Shown here: positions 41,175-52,158 of the stretch, piece after piece
Layout: every line of letters starts with the position of its first letter
Position numbering within the stretch: position 1 is the first letter of the stretch
NCBI RefSeq assembly: GCF_003014615.1
Contig: NZ_PYGI01000003.1
Location: 62,001-126,000 of the forward strand
Direction: 5' to 3'
Origin: Marinobacterium halophilum
GTDB lineage: Bacteria; Pseudomonadota; Gammaproteobacteria; Pseudomonadales; Balneatricaceae
DNA length: 64,000 bases
Notes under the pieces: model-generated
Told to the model about the DNA's origin: nothing
Database searches by the model: none
The model's input: the letters and a program-made list of their open reading frames with translations, nothing else
Position numbers and translations under genes: made by a program

Positions 41175-43430
41175 ATGAAGTTTCGTTTTCCGATCGTCGT
41201 CATCGACGAAGATTTTCGCTCCGAAAACATCTCGGGCTCAGGTATTCGTGACCTGTCCGAGGCGATCAGCCGCGAAGGGATGGAGGTCATCGGCTTCACC
41301 AGTTACGGTGATCTGACCTCGTTCGCACAGCAAGCCAGTCGTGCGTCCTGTTTCATTCTGTCGATTGACGACGAGGAGTTCGGCTCCGGTTCCGATGAAG
41401 ACGTCGACAAGGCTTTGGAATCGATTCGCGCCTTCATCGGTGAAGTGCGCAAACGCAACGCCGACATCCCGATATTCCTGTACGGCGAAACGCGCACCTC
41501 GCGGCATATTTCCAATGACATCCTGCGCGAGCTGCACGGCTTCATCCACATGTTCGAGGATACCCCGGAATTCGTTGCTCGCCATATCATCCGCGAAGCA
41601 ACCAAGTATCTGGATTGCCTGGCCCCGCCGTTCTTCAGCGCACTGATGGATTACGCCAGCGACAGTTCCTACTCATGGCACTGCCCGGGCCACTCCGGCG
41701 GCGTGGCGTTTCTGAAAAGCCCGGTCGGCCAGATGTTCCACCAGTTCTTCGGCGAAAACATGCTGCGTGCCGATGTCTGCAACGCCGTAGACGAACTGGG
41801 CCAGCTGCTGGACCATACCGGACCGGTCTCGGCCAGTGAAGCCAATGCGGCGCGTATCTTCAACGCCGACCATCTGTTCTTCGTCACTAATGGCACCTCC
41901 ACCTCCAACAAGGTCGTGTGGCATTCAACCGTAGCACCGGGCGATATTGTTGTAGTCGACCGCAACTGCCACAAGTCGATCCTGCACTCGATCATCATGA
42001 CCGGGGCCATTCCTGTGTTCCTGATGCCGACACGTAACCATTACGGCATTATCGGCCCGATTCCGAAGAGCGAATTCGACCCGGAAACGATCCGCAAGAA
42101 GATCGAGGCCAACCCCTTCGCCCGCGAAGCGAAGAACAAGAAACCACGCATTCTGACCATCACTCAGAGCACCTACGACGGCATCGTCTACAACGTCGAA
42201 ACCATCAAGGATATGCTGGGCAACACCATCGATACCCTGCACTTCGATGAAGCCTGGCTGCCGCATGCCTCGTTCCACGAGTTCTATCACAACATGCATG
42301 CGATCGGTGCCGACCGCCCGCGCTCTGACGAAACGCTGGTGTTTGCCACCCAGTCAACGCACAAGCTGCTGGCAGGCCTGTCGCAGGCGTCACAGATCCT
42401 GGTACAGGATGGCACCAACCGCAAACTGGACACCCATCGTTTCAACGAGTCCTACCTGATGCACTCCTCCACCAGCCCGCAGTACGCGATCATCGCATCC
42501 TGCGACGTGGCCGCTGCCATGATGGAACCGCCGGGCGGCAAGGCCCTGGTCGAAGAGTCGCTGCTGGAAGCGATCGACTTCCGTCGCGCCATGCTCAAGG
42601 TCGACAAGGAGTTTGGCGATGACGACTGGTGGTTCAAGGTCTGGGGACCGGACGTACAGGCCGAGGAAGGCCTGGGCGACCGCGACAACTGGATCATCCA
42701 CGAAGATGACGAATGGCACGGCTTCGGCAAGATCGACTCCGGCTTCAACATGCTGGACCCGATCAAGTCCACCATAATCACCCCGGGGATCAACCTGGAA
42801 GGCAAATTTGATGATGTCGGCATTCCGGCGGCCATTGTCAGCAAGTACCTCGCCGAACACGGCATCATCATCGAAAAGAGCGGGCTGTACTCGTTCTTTA
42901 TCATGTTCACCATCGGCATCACCAAGGGCCGCTGGAACTCGATGGTGACCGAACTGCAGCAGTTCAAGGACGACTACGACCAGAACCTGCCGATGTGGCG
43001 CGTGATGCCGGAATTTGCCAAGCGCTATCCGCAGTACGAGCGCACCGGCCTGCGTGATCTCTGTACCGAGATCCACAACGTCTACAAGCAGTATGATGTG
43101 GCGCGCATCACCACCGAGATGTACCTGTCCAACATCGAACCGGCAATGACCCCGGCCGATGCCTGGGCCAAGATGGCGCACCGCGAGGTTGAGCGTGTAT
43201 CCATTGATGCGCTGGAAGATCGTGTAACCGCCATGCTGGTTACCCCTTACCCGCCAGGCATCCCGCTGCTGGTACCGGGCGAACGCTTCAACAAGACCAT
43301 CGTGCGTTACCTGCAGTTTGCCCGTGACTTCAACTCACGATTCCCGGGTTTCGAGACCGATGTTCATGGTCTGGTGCGCGAAAAAATCAACGGCAAGGAT
43401 GCGTACTTCGTTGATGTAGTCAAAGACTGA
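41175..43430 (+). CDS. Orn/Lys/Arg decarboxylase (lysine/arginine type)
   Basis: The 751-residue PLP enzyme has the three-part family layout. The N-terminal response-regulator-like wing ([20 protein letters not shown]) is followed by the core with [57 protein letters not shown] and PLP-binding Lys397 in [14 protein letters not shown]. The C-terminal domain contains [17 protein letters not shown]. It removes the carboxyl group of lysine or arginine, giving cadaverine or agmatine, for acid resistance or polyamine supply; which substrate cannot be told. It is divergent from phnR and followed by a strong terminator. Confidence 0.9.
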   Translation: MKFRFPIVVIDEDFRSENISGSGIRDLSEAISREGMEVIGFTSYGDLTSFAQQASRASCFILSIDDEEFGSGSDEDVDKALESIRAFIGEVRKRNADIPIFLYGETRTSRHISNDILRELHGFIHMFEDTPEFVARHIIREATKYLDCLAPPFFSALMDYASDSSYSWHCPGHSGGVAFLKSPVGQMFHQFFGENMLRADVCNAVDELGQLLDHTGPVSASEANAARIFNADHLFFVTNGTSTSNKVVWHSTVAPGDIVVVDRNCHKSILHSIIMTGAIPVFLMPTRNHYGIIGPIPKSEFDPETIRKKIEANPFAREAKNKKPRILTITQSTYDGIVYNVETIKDMLGNTIDTLHFDEAWLPHASFHEFYHNMHAIGADRPRSDETLVFATQSTHKLLAGLSQASQILVQDGTNRKLDTHRFNESYLMHSSTSPQYAIIASCDVAAAMMEPPGGKALVEESLLEAIDFRRAMLKVDKEFGDDDWWFKVWGPDVQAEEGLGDRDNWIIHEDDEWHGFGKIDSGFNMLDPIKSTIITPGINLEGKFDDVGIPAAIVSKYLAEHGIIIEKSGLYSFFIMFTIGITKGRWNSMVTELQQFKDDYDQNLPMWRVMPEFAKRYPQYERTGLRDLCTEIHNVYKQYDVARITTEMYLSNIEPAMTPADAWAKMAHREVERVSIDALEDRVTAMLVTPYPPGIPLLVPGERFNKTIVRYLQFARDFNSRFPGFETDVHGLVREKINGKDAYFVDVVKD

Positions 43431-43452
43431 TATCAACAACTGACAAACATAC

Positions 43453-43482
43453 AAAAAAGCGACTTATGATAGTCGCTTTTTT
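43453..43482 (+). terminator. Rho-independent terminator of the decarboxylase gene
   Basis: A 12-bp stem, AAAAAAGCGACT pairing with AGTCGCTTTTTT around a 6-base loop, is followed by T residues. It lies 22 bases after the stop codon. Its A-rich and T-rich arms make it usable in both directions. Confidence 0.9.
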
Positions 43483-43567
43483 TATACATGTAATAATTTC
43501 CACATTTTTTGTGGGTAGTCTATATTGGGCCAAGGATTATTTTCCCATGGCGACAAAAAGGACAAAA

Positions 43568-45154
43568 ATGCCCATGAAAAAGAACCTGCCGGTAACGGGA
43601 CACGCCGTTGATTTTTCGGACGCGACCAACATTCTTTCCACCACTGATTTGAAAGGCAAAATAACCTACATCAACCGCTCATTTATCGACATCTCGGGCT
43701 TTGAGGAAGGCGAACTGCTCAATCATAACCACAATGTGGTGCGTCACCCCGACATGCCACCGCCCGCATTCAAGGCGCTCTGGAGTACCGTCCAAACGGG
43801 CCAGTCCTGGATGGGACTGGTCAAGAATCGCTGCAAGAATGGTGACCACTACTGGGTCAGTGCCTATGTCACCCCGATTCAGGCACAGGGGACGACAGTC
43901 GAGTATCAATCAGTGCGTACCCGACCGGAACCGGAACAGGTTGCCCGGGCTGAACAGCTTTATGCCCGTTTGAACAGCGGCAAGGCGTTTTCACCGGCAC
44001 TGGCTGCCCGTGTGAAGCTGCCAACCAAACTGCTGGCCACAGGCGGATTGGTCGGCATGATCGCCGCCGGTCTTGCGTACAGTGGCCTGTTCGCCACCGC
44101 CACCCTGCTGCCGGTACTGGTAACCGCCCTGCTGACCAGCCTTCTGTGCATGCTGATTGTCAATCCGGTGCACAAAATCATCGAACGCACCCGTCAACAG
44201 ATCTCCAACGACCCCATCGCGCGTCATATTTATACCGGGCGCGACGATGATGCCGGTCAGTTGGAGTACGCCCTGTTCAAGTTGAGGTCAGAGGCAAAAG
44301 CGATCGCTGGTCGCATCAACGATTCTGCCGATCAGCTGAGCCAAAATGCCACCCGCCTCGCCGACGCAGCCCAGCGCAGCAGTGACGGACTACGTCACCA
44401 GCAGGCTGAAACTACCTCCATTGCCTCCGCCATGGCCGAAATGGTTGCCAGCATCAGCGATGTTGCCCGCCACGCACAGGCCAGTGCCGTCAGTGCCGAA
44501 AGCTCCAGCCAGGTGGCACATGATGGCCATACGCTGATGAGCGACGCCCGCGAGGCCCTGAATGCTTTAAGCGAAGACATTGAGGAAACCACCGGTGTGA
44601 TTAATCGGCTGGCCGAGAGTAGCGACAATATTCATGGCATTCTCGACGTGATTACGGCCATTTCCGAACGTACCAACCTGCTGGCCCTGAATGCAGCGAT
44701 TGAAGCGGCACGTGCCGGTGAGCAGGGCCGCGGCTTTGCAGTGGTGGCAGATGAGGTGCGCAATCTGGCACTGCAGAGTCAGGCCTCGGTCGGTGAAATC
44801 CAGCAGTTGCTGGATACCCTGCATCAAGGATCACGCCAAGCCACGACAGCCATGCGTGCCAGTCAAACAAAAGCGGAAACGACGGTGGGGCGGGCATTGG
44901 AAGCCGCAGAAGCGCTGCAGCAGATCGCCTCCGGCATCACCCAGATCAGCGACATGAACACCCAGATCGCCTCGGCTGTCGAGCAGCAGTTGAGCGTAAG
45001 CAGTGAAGTAGAACGTAATGTCGAATTGATCAAGGATGTAGCGGGCAACAATCTGGAGCAAGGCCGTGAAACCGAGGCATCGGTCGCACAGATGGCCGGG
45101 CTTTCTCTGAATCTGCAGCAGCTGTCGACCCATTTCTGGTCACTGCGAACCTGA
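43568..45154 (+). CDS. PAS-domain methyl-accepting chemotaxis protein (Aer-like)
   Basis: The 528-residue receptor has an N-terminal PAS domain ([60 protein letters not shown]). Two membrane helices near residues 150-195 ([20 protein letters not shown]) follow, then the cytoplasmic signalling tip [20 protein letters not shown]. This is the layout of Aer-type redox or energy sensors. The start at 43568 has AAGGA 5-6 bases upstream; the frame is open further up, but those starts lie over the decarboxylase terminator and would add an extra hydrophobic stretch. It is convergent with the next receptor gene. Confidence 0.88.
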   Translation: MPMKKNLPVTGHAVDFSDATNILSTTDLKGKITYINRSFIDISGFEEGELLNHNHNVVRHPDMPPPAFKALWSTVQTGQSWMGLVKNRCKNGDHYWVSAYVTPIQAQGTTVEYQSVRTRPEPEQVARAEQLYARLNSGKAFSPALAARVKLPTKLLATGGLVGMIAAGLAYSGLFATATLLPVLVTALLTSLLCMLIVNPVHKIIERTRQQISNDPIARHIYTGRDDDAGQLEYALFKLRSEAKAIAGRINDSADQLSQNATRLADAAQRSSDGLRHQQAETTSIASAMAEMVASISDVARHAQASAVSAESSSQVAHDGHTLMSDAREALNALSEDIEETTGVINRLAESSDNIHGILDVITAISERTNLLALNAAIEAARAGEQGRGFAVVADEVRNLALQSQASVGEIQQLLDTLHQGSRQATTAMRASQTKAETTVGRALEAAEALQQIASGITQISDMNTQIASAVEQQLSVSSEVERNVELIKDVAGNNLEQGRETEASVAQMAGLSLNLQQLSTHFWSLRT

Positions 45155-45183
45155 TTACGGATTGGATCAAACACAACAGCAGG

Positions 45184-45200
45184 GCGCCCCGGTCGGGCGC
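45184..45200. terminator. Hairpin between convergent chemoreceptor genes
   Basis: GCGCCC pairs with GGGCGC around a 5-base loop (6-bp GC-only stem), 30 bases past the PAS receptor stop and 12 bases past the other gene's stop. No U-run follows. Confidence 0.4.
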
Positions 45201-45211
45201 ACCTGAAACGG

Positions 45212-47206
45212 TTAACGCGTCAGCTGGCTCTGCACCCGGTCTTCAAGTGCTGTCAGCTTGGCAACGATATCTGTCGAGATAACCGATACCCGGTCATAAC
45301 AGGCTTCCGCCTTGTCTTGTTCCCGCGCCGCCTTGTGTTTAATAGCTTCCTTCACCAGTGCATGCAACTGCTCATGTGGTGTCTCGATGCTGCTGAATTC
45401 CGACAGACGGCCATAGTTCTGCTTGCCTTCCGCGTAGTACCACTTGCCAAAAGCACAATCAAAATGTGATACCGCTTCCTTCTCGCTCAACGTCGACTGA
45501 CCATCCAGAAAACTGCGCAAGCGCGTTTTCCATGACAGGTGTGCCGTTTTGGCGGTACTGAGGTCGATGCCTTCATTACTGGTTTCAAAGCGTGCCACTT
45601 CCTGCATCAATTCCTCAATGTATCCACTGATGCCCTGAGTCGCCGCAACCGATTGCTGCGAGTACACCGCCGTCCGTCTGGACTCGTCGGCAATACCGGT
45701 AATATGGCGATCCATGTCCTGAGCCACCTGGCTTTGCTCTTCAGATGCGGTCGCGATCTGGGTATTCATGTCGGAGATGACACCAACAGCATCAACAATA
45801 CGCAGGATGACGCTGCGTGCTTCCTCGGCATTGGCAACACTTTCCTCGGCCAGCTGCTGACTGGTGCCGATGGAGCGTACGGCCGAGGTCGATTGTTGCT
45901 GCAGGCGCTCCACGATACGGGCGATGCTCTCCGCTGATTGTCGGGTTCGTTGCGCCAGTGTTCGCACTTCATCGGCGACCACGGCAAAACCACGGCCCTG
46001 ATCACCGGCACGTGCAGCTTCAATTGCGGCATTCAAGGCCAGCAGATTGGTCTGGTCGGCCACGGCGGTGATCACATCCAGAATCTGGCTGACCTCTTCA
46101 CTGTCTTTCGCCAGTTGATGCACCACACTCCCAGACTCACGCACCTGGTCGGCAACGGCACCAATCTGGTCACTGACTTCGGCCACCAGTTGCTGACCGC
46201 CCTTGGCGGAATCATTGGCCGACTCGGCAGCAACAGCGGCATTGGCCGCACTTTGCGCCACTTCCTGTACGGTAGCGGCCATCTCGGCAACAGCAGCCGC
46301 CACCATTTCGATCTGGGCCTGCTGCGTAGACACACCACGGTCGGTGTCATTCAGGTCGGAATTGACCTGAGCGATGCCGGTACTGATACGGCTGGACGTT
46401 TGGGTGACCTTGTGCAGCAATTCCCCCACTTCCTTGATGATGCCGTTATACGCGGTGTAGTTTTGTCCGATTTCGTTCTCGGGGTTATCGATTTCAATCG
46501 GAACCGAGAAATTCCCCTTGGCCAGCACCCGCAGGTGGTCACGCAGGTTCTTGATCTGATTAAACATCACGGTCAGGCCGAACATGCGCCCCATGACCAG
46601 CAGCACCAACACCAGCAACGTGACACCCAACGCCAGATTCAGCAGCCATTTCTGCTCGGTCAGCGCCCGTTGTTCCATCAGGCCAACCGCCTGATTCATC
46701 GACTTGAGCACATCCAGAGACTGCTGCTGCAGCCGCGCCAGTTGCGCGGGATCGGCATCGGATTGCTGAGCCTGCAGGACGGTTTGTTTGTAGCTCTGCC
46801 ACAACGTACCGACCTGCTCCAGCTGAGCACGAATGGCGGCATCAGTGCGGGCCTTGATACCCATGCTGTCATCACCATTCAACAATGCCCGATGCGCCTG
46901 TTCAAAGCTGCGAATCGTCGCTTGCGATACATTCGCGTCGAGTACACCATGTTGCTGCAACAGGGTCTCTTTGGCCAAACGCTGGCTAAGCATCCGCTGC
47001 TTACCAGCAACATTGATCGCGGTCGCATCACTGCTGTCCGCCAGCCACACGGAAGCACCGATCACGGCTGTCAGAATGAAAATAAGAACATAGGAGAACA
47101 TGAACTGCGCATCCAGCGAACGCAGCCCAACCTGCTCCAGCAGCCGTTCCAATGCGTTGCCAATGCGAAAACGTATAGACGCACGGTCCATCGAATACTT
47201 GAACAT
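45212..47206 (-). CDS. Chemoreceptor with PilJ-type N-terminus and CZB zinc domain
   Basis: The 664-residue receptor has a first membrane helix ([20 protein letters not shown]) and a PilJ/NarX-like sensor with the hallmark [20 protein letters not shown] (PF13675). A second helix ([20 protein letters not shown]), HAMP and the signalling tip [20 protein letters not shown] follow. At the C-terminus (residues about 555-650) is a CZB domain with the diagnostic [13 protein letters not shown] plus conserved His residues. CZB domains bind zinc and regulate chemotaxis or diguanylate cyclases; zinc or hypochlorous acid sensing is known in relatives. The start has AGGATG upstream. Confidence 0.9.
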   Translation of the reverse strand: MFKYSMDRASIRFRIGNALERLLEQVGLRSLDAQFMFSYVLIFILTAVIGASVWLADSSDATAINVAGKQRMLSQRLAKETLLQQHGVLDANVSQATIRSFEQAHRALLNGDDSMGIKARTDAAIRAQLEQVGTLWQSYKQTVLQAQQSDADPAQLARLQQQSLDVLKSMNQAVGLMEQRALTEQKWLLNLALGVTLLVLVLLVMGRMFGLTVMFNQIKNLRDHLRVLAKGNFSVPIEIDNPENEIGQNYTAYNGIIKEVGELLHKVTQTSSRISTGIAQVNSDLNDTDRGVSTQQAQIEMVAAAVAEMAATVQEVAQSAANAAVAAESANDSAKGGQQLVAEVSDQIGAVADQVRESGSVVHQLAKDSEEVSQILDVITAVADQTNLLALNAAIEAARAGDQGRGFAVVADEVRTLAQRTRQSAESIARIVERLQQQSTSAVRSIGTSQQLAEESVANAEEARSVILRIVDAVGVISDMNTQIATASEEQSQVAQDMDRHITGIADESRRTAVYSQQSVAATQGISGYIEELMQEVARFETSNEGIDLSTAKTAHLSWKTRLRSFLDGQSTLSEKEAVSHFDCAFGKWYYAEGKQNYGRLSEFSSIETPHEQLHALVKEAIKHKAAREQDKAEACYDRVSVISTDIVAKLTALEDRVQSQLTR

Positions 47207-47348
47207 GAGGCATCCTGATCAGTTGAAGTAAGCACAATGTGTATGTAATTGGGAGCATAATGCCAGCGCTCCCTGAAAGCCATACTTCTTATGGGGTTTG
47301 CTGCTGCAGGATGAGGTTTGAATACGCAGGGGAACAGGGACGGGATAC

Positions 47349-47374
47349 CCGGCCGGGCAGCGATCCCCGGCCGG
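47349..47374 (-). terminator. GC-rich hairpin after the PhnA-domain gene
   Basis: A perfect 9-bp stem, CCGGCCGGG pairing with CCCGGCCGG around an 8-base loop, begins 12 bases past the stop codon. It has no U-tract, so it may need Rho or simply protect the 3' end. Confidence 0.5.
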
Positions 47375-47386
47375 TGAACAATCGGC

Positions 47387-47968
47387 TTACTTCTGTTTTT
47401 TCACGAACTGGGTCAGGATCACGATCTGCTGCCCTTCGACACGCCCTTCAATCTGCTCCGGGTTGTCCAGTACCAGTGAAATATTGCGCACAGCCGTGCC
47501 GCGCTTAGCCGTCAGACTGGAGCCCTTGACGTTAAGATCCTTGATCAGAGTGACTGTATCGCCCGCTTCCAACACAACGCCGTTGCTGTCCAGATGGCGC
47601 ACAACTTCGTCATCAGCCAAATGATCCCCGGTCGCCTGTGCCCAACTCAGGGTCTCGTCGTCCAGGTACATCATGTCCAGCAGGTCCTGCGGCCAGCCTT
47701 CGCCGCGCAGACGGTTGAGCATACGCCAGGCCAGCACCTGTACCGCAGGCACCTGGCTCCACATGCTGTCATTCAGGCAGCGCCAGTGATTGGGGTCAAC
47801 CTGGTCCGGGTTGTCGATCTGAGTTCGGCAATTGCCACACAGCAGAACCGACTGATCAACGCTGTCATCCGCTGACGGCGGTACCGGGAACACCGCCAGA
47901 TCGTCGGTCGCGCCACAGAGTTCACATTTTGATTCGCTGCGGGTATGCAGAGCCTGTTCGATAGTCAT
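47387..47968 (-). CDS. PhnA-domain zinc-ribbon protein
   Basis: The 193-residue protein begins with a zinc ribbon with two Cys pairs (CELCGATDDLAVFPVPPS and LLCGNC). It ends in the PhnA domain (VLEAGDTVTLIKDLNVKGSS, LTAKRGTAVRNISLVLDNPE, IEGRVEGQQIVILTQFVKK). Despite the family name it is not the phosphonoacetate hydrolase called PhnA and is found in many bacteria with no phosphonate genes. It is 6.5 kb from locus B and not part of it. The function is unknown; a small KOW/SH3-like fold suggests nucleic-acid or protein binding. Confidence 0.88.
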   Translation of the reverse strand: MTIEQALHTRSESKCELCGATDDLAVFPVPPSADDSVDQSVLLCGNCRTQIDNPDQVDPNHWRCLNDSMWSQVPAVQVLAWRMLNRLRGEGWPQDLLDMMYLDDETLSWAQATGDHLADDEVVRHLDSNGVVLEAGDTVTLIKDLNVKGSSLTAKRGTAVRNISLVLDNPEQIEGRVEGQQIVILTQFVKKQK

Positions 47969-48062
47969 GATCGACCCTCCTTAGAATGAAGCCGCGCATT
48001 ATGCCAGAACCCTCGGTCTTTTTGTGGCCTTTTCCGATAGGCAGAGTCACCAGACCTTGAAC

Positions 48063-48857
48063 TCAGGCGTCAGGCGGAACCGCCAGCCAGTTGATTTCGA
48101 TGGCGGTCGCCGCACCAATCACCACATGATCCAGCCCCGGAGGCAACAGCGCCCAAGCCGGACTGATCTGCACCCGTCCCCCCATAATTTCGGCACGGGT
48201 CTGTGGATACAGCGGGATTCGGGTTGGCTCGGCAAAGCCGTCGGGCCACAGCGGCTGGTTGGTCGCACGATCATATTTGTCACTGGCACCCAGCGTATGC
48301 AGAAATTCATGCACGGCAATCAGGTTATTCTGTCCCTGATAGTCGACACCGGCATAGCCGTTGACCAGGCCGATCTGACCGCGCTGCAGCCCCAGTGAAT
48401 GCGTCGGCATCGCCACCGGACTGTTCGGCAAGTGGTAATTCATGAAGATACGAGCATCGGCGTCACCACTGTAGCGATCATGACGCCAGACCCAGATACG
48501 CATTTTCAGCGACCACCAGACCGCATCCACGATACTGGGATCATCCGGTACCTGAGGCGGTACGGCATCTACCTGCGGGGCCAGATGGACGACGACCGGT
48601 TGCTCCAATGCCATGCGATAGCGGGCGGCCTCGCGACGGAAAAAGGCCTCGATATCGGTAAAGTGCTCCGGTTGCAGCTGCTCAATATACGCCTGCGTCA
48701 GCGCTTGCCCGTCGGCGTTGACCGGATAGATCGCCAGCTGCACAGGCTGCTGCCACCAGACTTCATTGGCACGACCAAACCAGCGATTCGCCAATAGCAG
48801 GATCAGAATGATCAGCAGCAGAAATTGAATGGTTCTGAGTAGAATAAGCCTGGTCAT
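48063..48857 (-). CDS. Membrane-anchored metzincin-like metalloprotease
   Basis: The 264-residue protein has one N-terminal membrane anchor (IQFLLLIILILLLANRW) and then a periplasmic domain. The metal-site motif VHEFLHTLGASDKYD (His183, Glu184, His187, Asp193) matches the HExxHxxGxxH/D pattern of metzincins, with Asp as third ligand as in snapalysin. RAEIMGG (Met225) is well placed for the Met-turn. The upstream part (VWWSLKMRIWVWRHDRYSGD, IFMNYHLP) is conserved-looking but not recognised. It lies 6 bases after the YqaA-type gene, in a recQ-yqaA-protease unit. Activity is inferred from the motif only. Confidence 0.75.
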   Translation of the reverse strand: MTRLILLRTIQFLLLIILILLLANRWFGRANEVWWQQPVQLAIYPVNADGQALTQAYIEQLQPEHFTDIEAFFRREAARYRMALEQPVVVHLAPQVDAVPPQVPDDPSIVDAVWWSLKMRIWVWRHDRYSGDADARIFMNYHLPNSPVAMPTHSLGLQRGQIGLVNGYAGVDYQGQNNLIAVHEFLHTLGASDKYDRATNQPLWPDGFAEPTRIPLYPQTRAEIMGGRVQISPAWALLPPGLDHVVIGAATAIEINWLAVPPDA

Positions 48858-48863
48858 GCCGCC

Positions 48864-49289
48864 TCAACCGAAGACACCGATCACTACAGCATAGCGCAGT
48901 GCCTTGCCCAGCGTAATTGCCACCAGGCTGGCCATAAACCCCAGCCGCAGCCATCCGGCCATCAGACATAAAGGATCACCGATCAGTGGCAACCAGGCCA
49001 GCAAAAGCCCTGCCGGGCCATACCGTTCGAGCCAGCGTTTGGCGCGCTGATGTTGCGGTTTATCCAACGCCTGCAACGGATAGCGCCGCGCCAGCCAATA
49101 ACCCAGTCCCCAGGTCAGCACACTGCCCAGCACATTACCGGCCGTAGCACTGAGCCACAGCAGCCACAAAGGGTGCGACGCCTGCGCCACCAGCCAGGCG
49201 AGTAATGCTTCTGAGCCACCGGGCAGCAGTGTGGACGAGATCAACGCGCTGAAAAACAGCCCCACCGGCCCCTGCAGCAGCGTACTCAC
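48864..49289 (-). CDS. YqaA-family (DedA-like) membrane protein
   Basis: The 141-residue protein has about four hydrophobic segments and the short SNARE-associated/DedA-like layout of YqaA. The start [20 protein letters not shown] is followed by [20 protein letters not shown] (G-N-x-x-G-x-x-x-x-Y pattern) and [20 protein letters not shown] with the conserved G-D-P. Relatives may act in membrane lipid scrambling. The GTG start overlaps the recQ stop (GTGA). Confidence 0.85.
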   Translation of the reverse strand: MSTLLQGPVGLFFSALISSTLLPGGSEALLAWLVAQASHPLWLLWLSATAGNVLGSVLTWGLGYWLARRYPLQALDKPQHQRAKRWLERYGPAGLLLAWLPLIGDPLCLMAGWLRLGFMASLVAITLGKALRYAVVIGVFG

Positions 49290-51424
49290 ATATCCATTCC
49301 CTGACGGATACAGCGCAGCAAGCCGTACTCGTAGCGACCGGACAACGTTTCATGCACCGACTTGAGTGAGTCGCCAAACTGCTGGCGACAGAAATGGATG
49401 GTTTTCTCGATCTCTTCACGCTCGGCGGCCGGCAACTCAACCACCTCGTCCACGCTGATCTGCCCCTGCCCGATCGCCTGTGCCAGATGACCATAGATCA
49501 CATTGGCCGACAGGCGTTGTTGACGGCCCACTTGTTCCACACTCATGCCGGAACGGTAAAGCAGGACGGTCTGCTCGGCCTGATCACTGACATCAGCGGC
49601 TGCGGTGGTGTCATGTTCGGCAATCAGGTCCAGGAACGGCTGGCCATACTGCTCCAGCTTGCGTTCGCCGACACCGCTGAGACGACGCAGCTGTTCGGCG
49701 GTCAACGGCCGGTACAACACCATTTCCATCAACGTGGCATCGTGGAAGATGACATAGGGAGGTACATCCTGATCCTGCGCCAGCTGTTTGCGCAGGGCTC
49801 TGAGCGCTTCCCACAGGCGGTTTTCATCCGCATCCAGACGCTGCTGTGCGGCCGAGTTACGGCTCTTGCCGGCACTGCCACCGCCCTTGGACTGCGGACG
49901 CTGGTCACGACGCAGCTGCAGGGTCTCCTCCCCCTTGAGCAACGGTCGGCAGCGTTCACTCAGATGCAACACACCAAACCCCTGAGGGTCGACGCTGAGG
50001 TAACCGCGTGCAACCAGCTGGCGGAATACCGAACGCCACTGCTGGGCATCCAGATCCTTGCCGATGCCCCAGGTAGACAGTTGCTCATGGCCGCGCTCGC
50101 GGGTCTTGTCATTGGACTGCCCACGCAGAATGTCGATGACGTAATTGACCCCGTACTGCTGGCCGCTGCGGTACACCGTCGACAACGCCTTGCGTGCTGC
50201 ATCGGTCCCGTCCCATACCGGTACCGGTTCCAGGCAGGTATCACAATTGCCACAGGGCGCATGCTCGGGCTCGCCGAAGTACTCCAGCAAGGCCTGACGG
50301 CGACAACTGGTGATTTCACACAACCCCAGCATCGCTTCCAGCTTCTGCCGCTCGATCTGTTTCTGCGCGTCTTCCGCTTGCGACCCTTCCAGCATCTGCC
50401 GCAGAAAGATCACATCCTGCAGGCCATATACCATCCAGGCATCAGCCGCCTGACCATCACGACCGGCACGGCCGGTTTCCTGATAATAGGCTTCAATGGA
50501 GCGCGGCAGGTCCAGGTGGGCCACGAAGCGCACGTTGGGCTTGTCGATCCCCATGCCGAACGCCACCGTCGCCACCATGATGATCGACTCTTCGGTCAGG
50601 AAACGGTGTTGATGATGCGTACGTAAAGCTGAATCCAGACCGGCATGGTAGGGCAAGGCATTAAAGCCGCGTTCGCACAGCCAGGCCGCCGTCTCTTCCA
50701 CCCGTTTGCGTGACAGGCAGTACACTACGCCAACATCCTGCGCGTGTTCTTCACGGATAAAGCGCAACAGCTGCTCGCGTGCACGGTTCTTCTGGCCGAT
50801 GCGGTAGCGGATATTGGGCCGATCGAAGCCGCATATAAATGCACGGGCATCAACCAGCTCCAGCCGATCAAGAATCTCCTGCCGGGTGCGTTCATCCGCC
50901 GTTGCGGTCAGGGCGATACGGGGCACACCGGGGTACAGGTGGCGCAACTGGTTGAGCTGCATGTACTCGGGCCGGAAATCATGCCCCCACTGGGATACGC
51001 AATGGGCCTCATCAATGGCGAACAGCGCCAGCTTGCACTGGTTCAACAGCTGCTGAGTACGAGGCTGCTGCAATCGCTCAGGCGCCACATACAGCAGATC
51101 CAGCTCGCCAGCCCGCAGGCGACGTTCAGTGTCCTGCAGCTCATCCAGCGTCAGCGATGAGTTCAGACAACCGGCACGAATGCCCAGCTGCGACAGTGCG
51201 CTAACCTGATCCTGCATCAAGGCGATCAGCGGCGATACCACAATGCCGCAGCCTTCACGCACCAGTGCGGGCAGCTGATAACAGAGCGATTTGCCACCGC
51301 CGGTCGGCATCACCACCAGCGCATCTTGCCCGCCGATAAGGGTGGCCACAACCTCGTCTTGAGGATAGCGGAAGGACTCGAAGCCGAATACATCGGCCAG
51401 TATTTGTCGGGCGTGTTCAATCAT
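49286..51424 (-). CDS. recQ: ATP-dependent DNA helicase RecQ
   Basis: The 712-residue helicase has superfamily 2 motifs: [18 protein letters not shown] (I), [14 protein letters not shown] (Ia), [20 protein letters not shown] (II, DEAH), [15 protein letters not shown] (III), [13 protein letters not shown] (IV), [20 protein letters not shown] (V) and [13 protein letters not shown] (VI). The RecQ-C-terminal zinc-binding region has the Cys set in [17 protein letters not shown] and CGNCDTC. An HRDC domain lies near residue 560 and a helix-turn-helix tail follows. The start at 51424 ([13 protein letters not shown]) fits known RecQ N-termini; starts at 51451 and 51466 are in frame and have ribosome-site-like sequence. 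It unwinds DNA in recombination and fork repair. Confidence 0.94.
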   Translation of the reverse strand: MIEHARQILADVFGFESFRYPQDEVVATLIGGQDALVVMPTGGGKSLCYQLPALVREGCGIVVSPLIALMQDQVSALSQLGIRAGCLNSSLTLDELQDTERRLRAGELDLLYVAPERLQQPRTQQLLNQCKLALFAIDEAHCVSQWGHDFRPEYMQLNQLRHLYPGVPRIALTATADERTRQEILDRLELVDARAFICGFDRPNIRYRIGQKNRAREQLLRFIREEHAQDVGVVYCLSRKRVEETAAWLCERGFNALPYHAGLDSALRTHHQHRFLTEESIIMVATVAFGMGIDKPNVRFVAHLDLPRSIEAYYQETGRAGRDGQAADAWMVYGLQDVIFLRQMLEGSQAEDAQKQIERQKLEAMLGLCEITSCRRQALLEYFGEPEHAPCGNCDTCLEPVPVWDGTDAARKALSTVYRSGQQYGVNYVIDILRGQSNDKTRERGHEQLSTWGIGKDLDAQQWRSVFRQLVARGYLSVDPQGFGVLHLSERCRPLLKGEETLQLRRDQRPQSKGGGSAGKSRNSAAQQRLDADENRLWEALRALRKQLAQDQDVPPYVIFHDATLMEMVLYRPLTAEQLRRLSGVGERKLEQYGQPFLDLIAEHDTTAAADVSDQAEQTVLLYRSGMSVEQVGRQQRLSANVIYGHLAQAIGQGQISVDEVVELPAAEREEIEKTIHFCRQQFGDSLKSVHETLSGRYEYGLLRCIRQGMDM

Positions 51425-51531
51425 GCGCGCATTATCCGTGATCGCCCGCATGAAGTCATCCTGCAACCATATCCCTTACCTGCGCTTCGGGGTAGAATCA
51501 TGGCTGCCATTTTGTTGCGGATACACTGACC

Positions 51532-52110
51532 ATGACTATGAATATTGCCCTGATCACTGAAGACGAACTGGATCGCCTGGAAGAGTTTCTGTTCTCGCCG
51601 GCGGTTTCTGATGAAGCCCTGGACCTGATCGGTGCCCATGGTTTCATGTGCGCCCTGAACATCAGCCCCAAGCCGGTTGCTGAAGCCGAGTGGCTGGAGC
51701 AGTTGTTTGATGGCGAGCCCAAGTGGGCATCTGACACCGAGAAGAACGAGATCCTTGAGCTGCTGCGCAAGCTTTACCGCACTATCGGTAACGATCTCTA
51801 CAACGATCAGGAAATCCTGCTGCCCTGCGAGCTGAGCCTGGAGCCGGAAGAAGACGAAGAGCTCACCGAACTGACCACCTGGTCACAGTCATTCATGGAA
51901 GGCGTATTCCTGAATGAGGAAGACTGGTTCGGCCAGGATGAAGAAACCGTTGCCGGCCTGCTGTTGCCGATCATGGTTGCCTCTGACCTGTTCGAAGATG
52001 AAGACGTACGCGAAATCAGCCAGGACCGCTCCCTGCGTGAAGAGATGTGCGTACAGATCCCGGAAGTACTGGTCGATCTGTACCTGCATTTCCACGCACC
52101 GGAAAAGTAA
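51532..52110 (+). CDS. YecA/YgfB (UPF0149) family protein
   Basis: The 192-residue acidic helical protein has the family features LDRLEEFLFSPAVSDEALDL, IGAHGFMCALNISPKPVAEA, LPCELSLEPEEDEELTELTT, WSQSFMEGVFLNEEDW and PEVLVDLYLHFHAPEK. The family has no firm function. It lacks the C-terminal SEC-C zinc motif of longer YecA proteins. It is divergent from recQ, and its message probably ends at the hairpin at 52129-52147. Confidence 0.87.
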   Translation: MTMNIALITEDELDRLEEFLFSPAVSDEALDLIGAHGFMCALNISPKPVAEAEWLEQLFDGEPKWASDTEKNEILELLRKLYRTIGNDLYNDQEILLPCELSLEPEEDEELTELTTWSQSFMEGVFLNEEDWFGQDEETVAGLLLPIMVASDLFEDEDVREISQDRSLREEMCVQIPEVLVDLYLHFHAPEK

Positions 52111-52128
52111 TTACCGTGATCCGCAACC

Positions 52129-52147
52129 GGCCGGGCATCTGCCCGGC
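52129..52147. terminator. Hairpin between convergent YecA-family and SlyB-like genes
   Basis: A perfect 8-bp stem, GGCCGGGC pairing with GCCCGGCC around a short loop, lies midway in the 48-base gap. It could serve both genes. No U-run follows. Confidence 0.45.
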
Positions 52148-52158
52148 CATCCGCGTCA

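Noticed and set aside
43466-43567. Extra N-terminal membrane segment of the PAS chemoreceptor
   Set aside because: The frame is open but lies over the decarboxylase terminator, and the start at 43568 has a much better ribosome site.
47387-47968. PhnA-domain gene as a third phosphonate locus
   Set aside because: The PhnA zinc-ribbon family is unrelated to phosphonoacetate hydrolase and is widespread without phosphonate genes; its neighbours here are chemoreceptor and metzincin genes.
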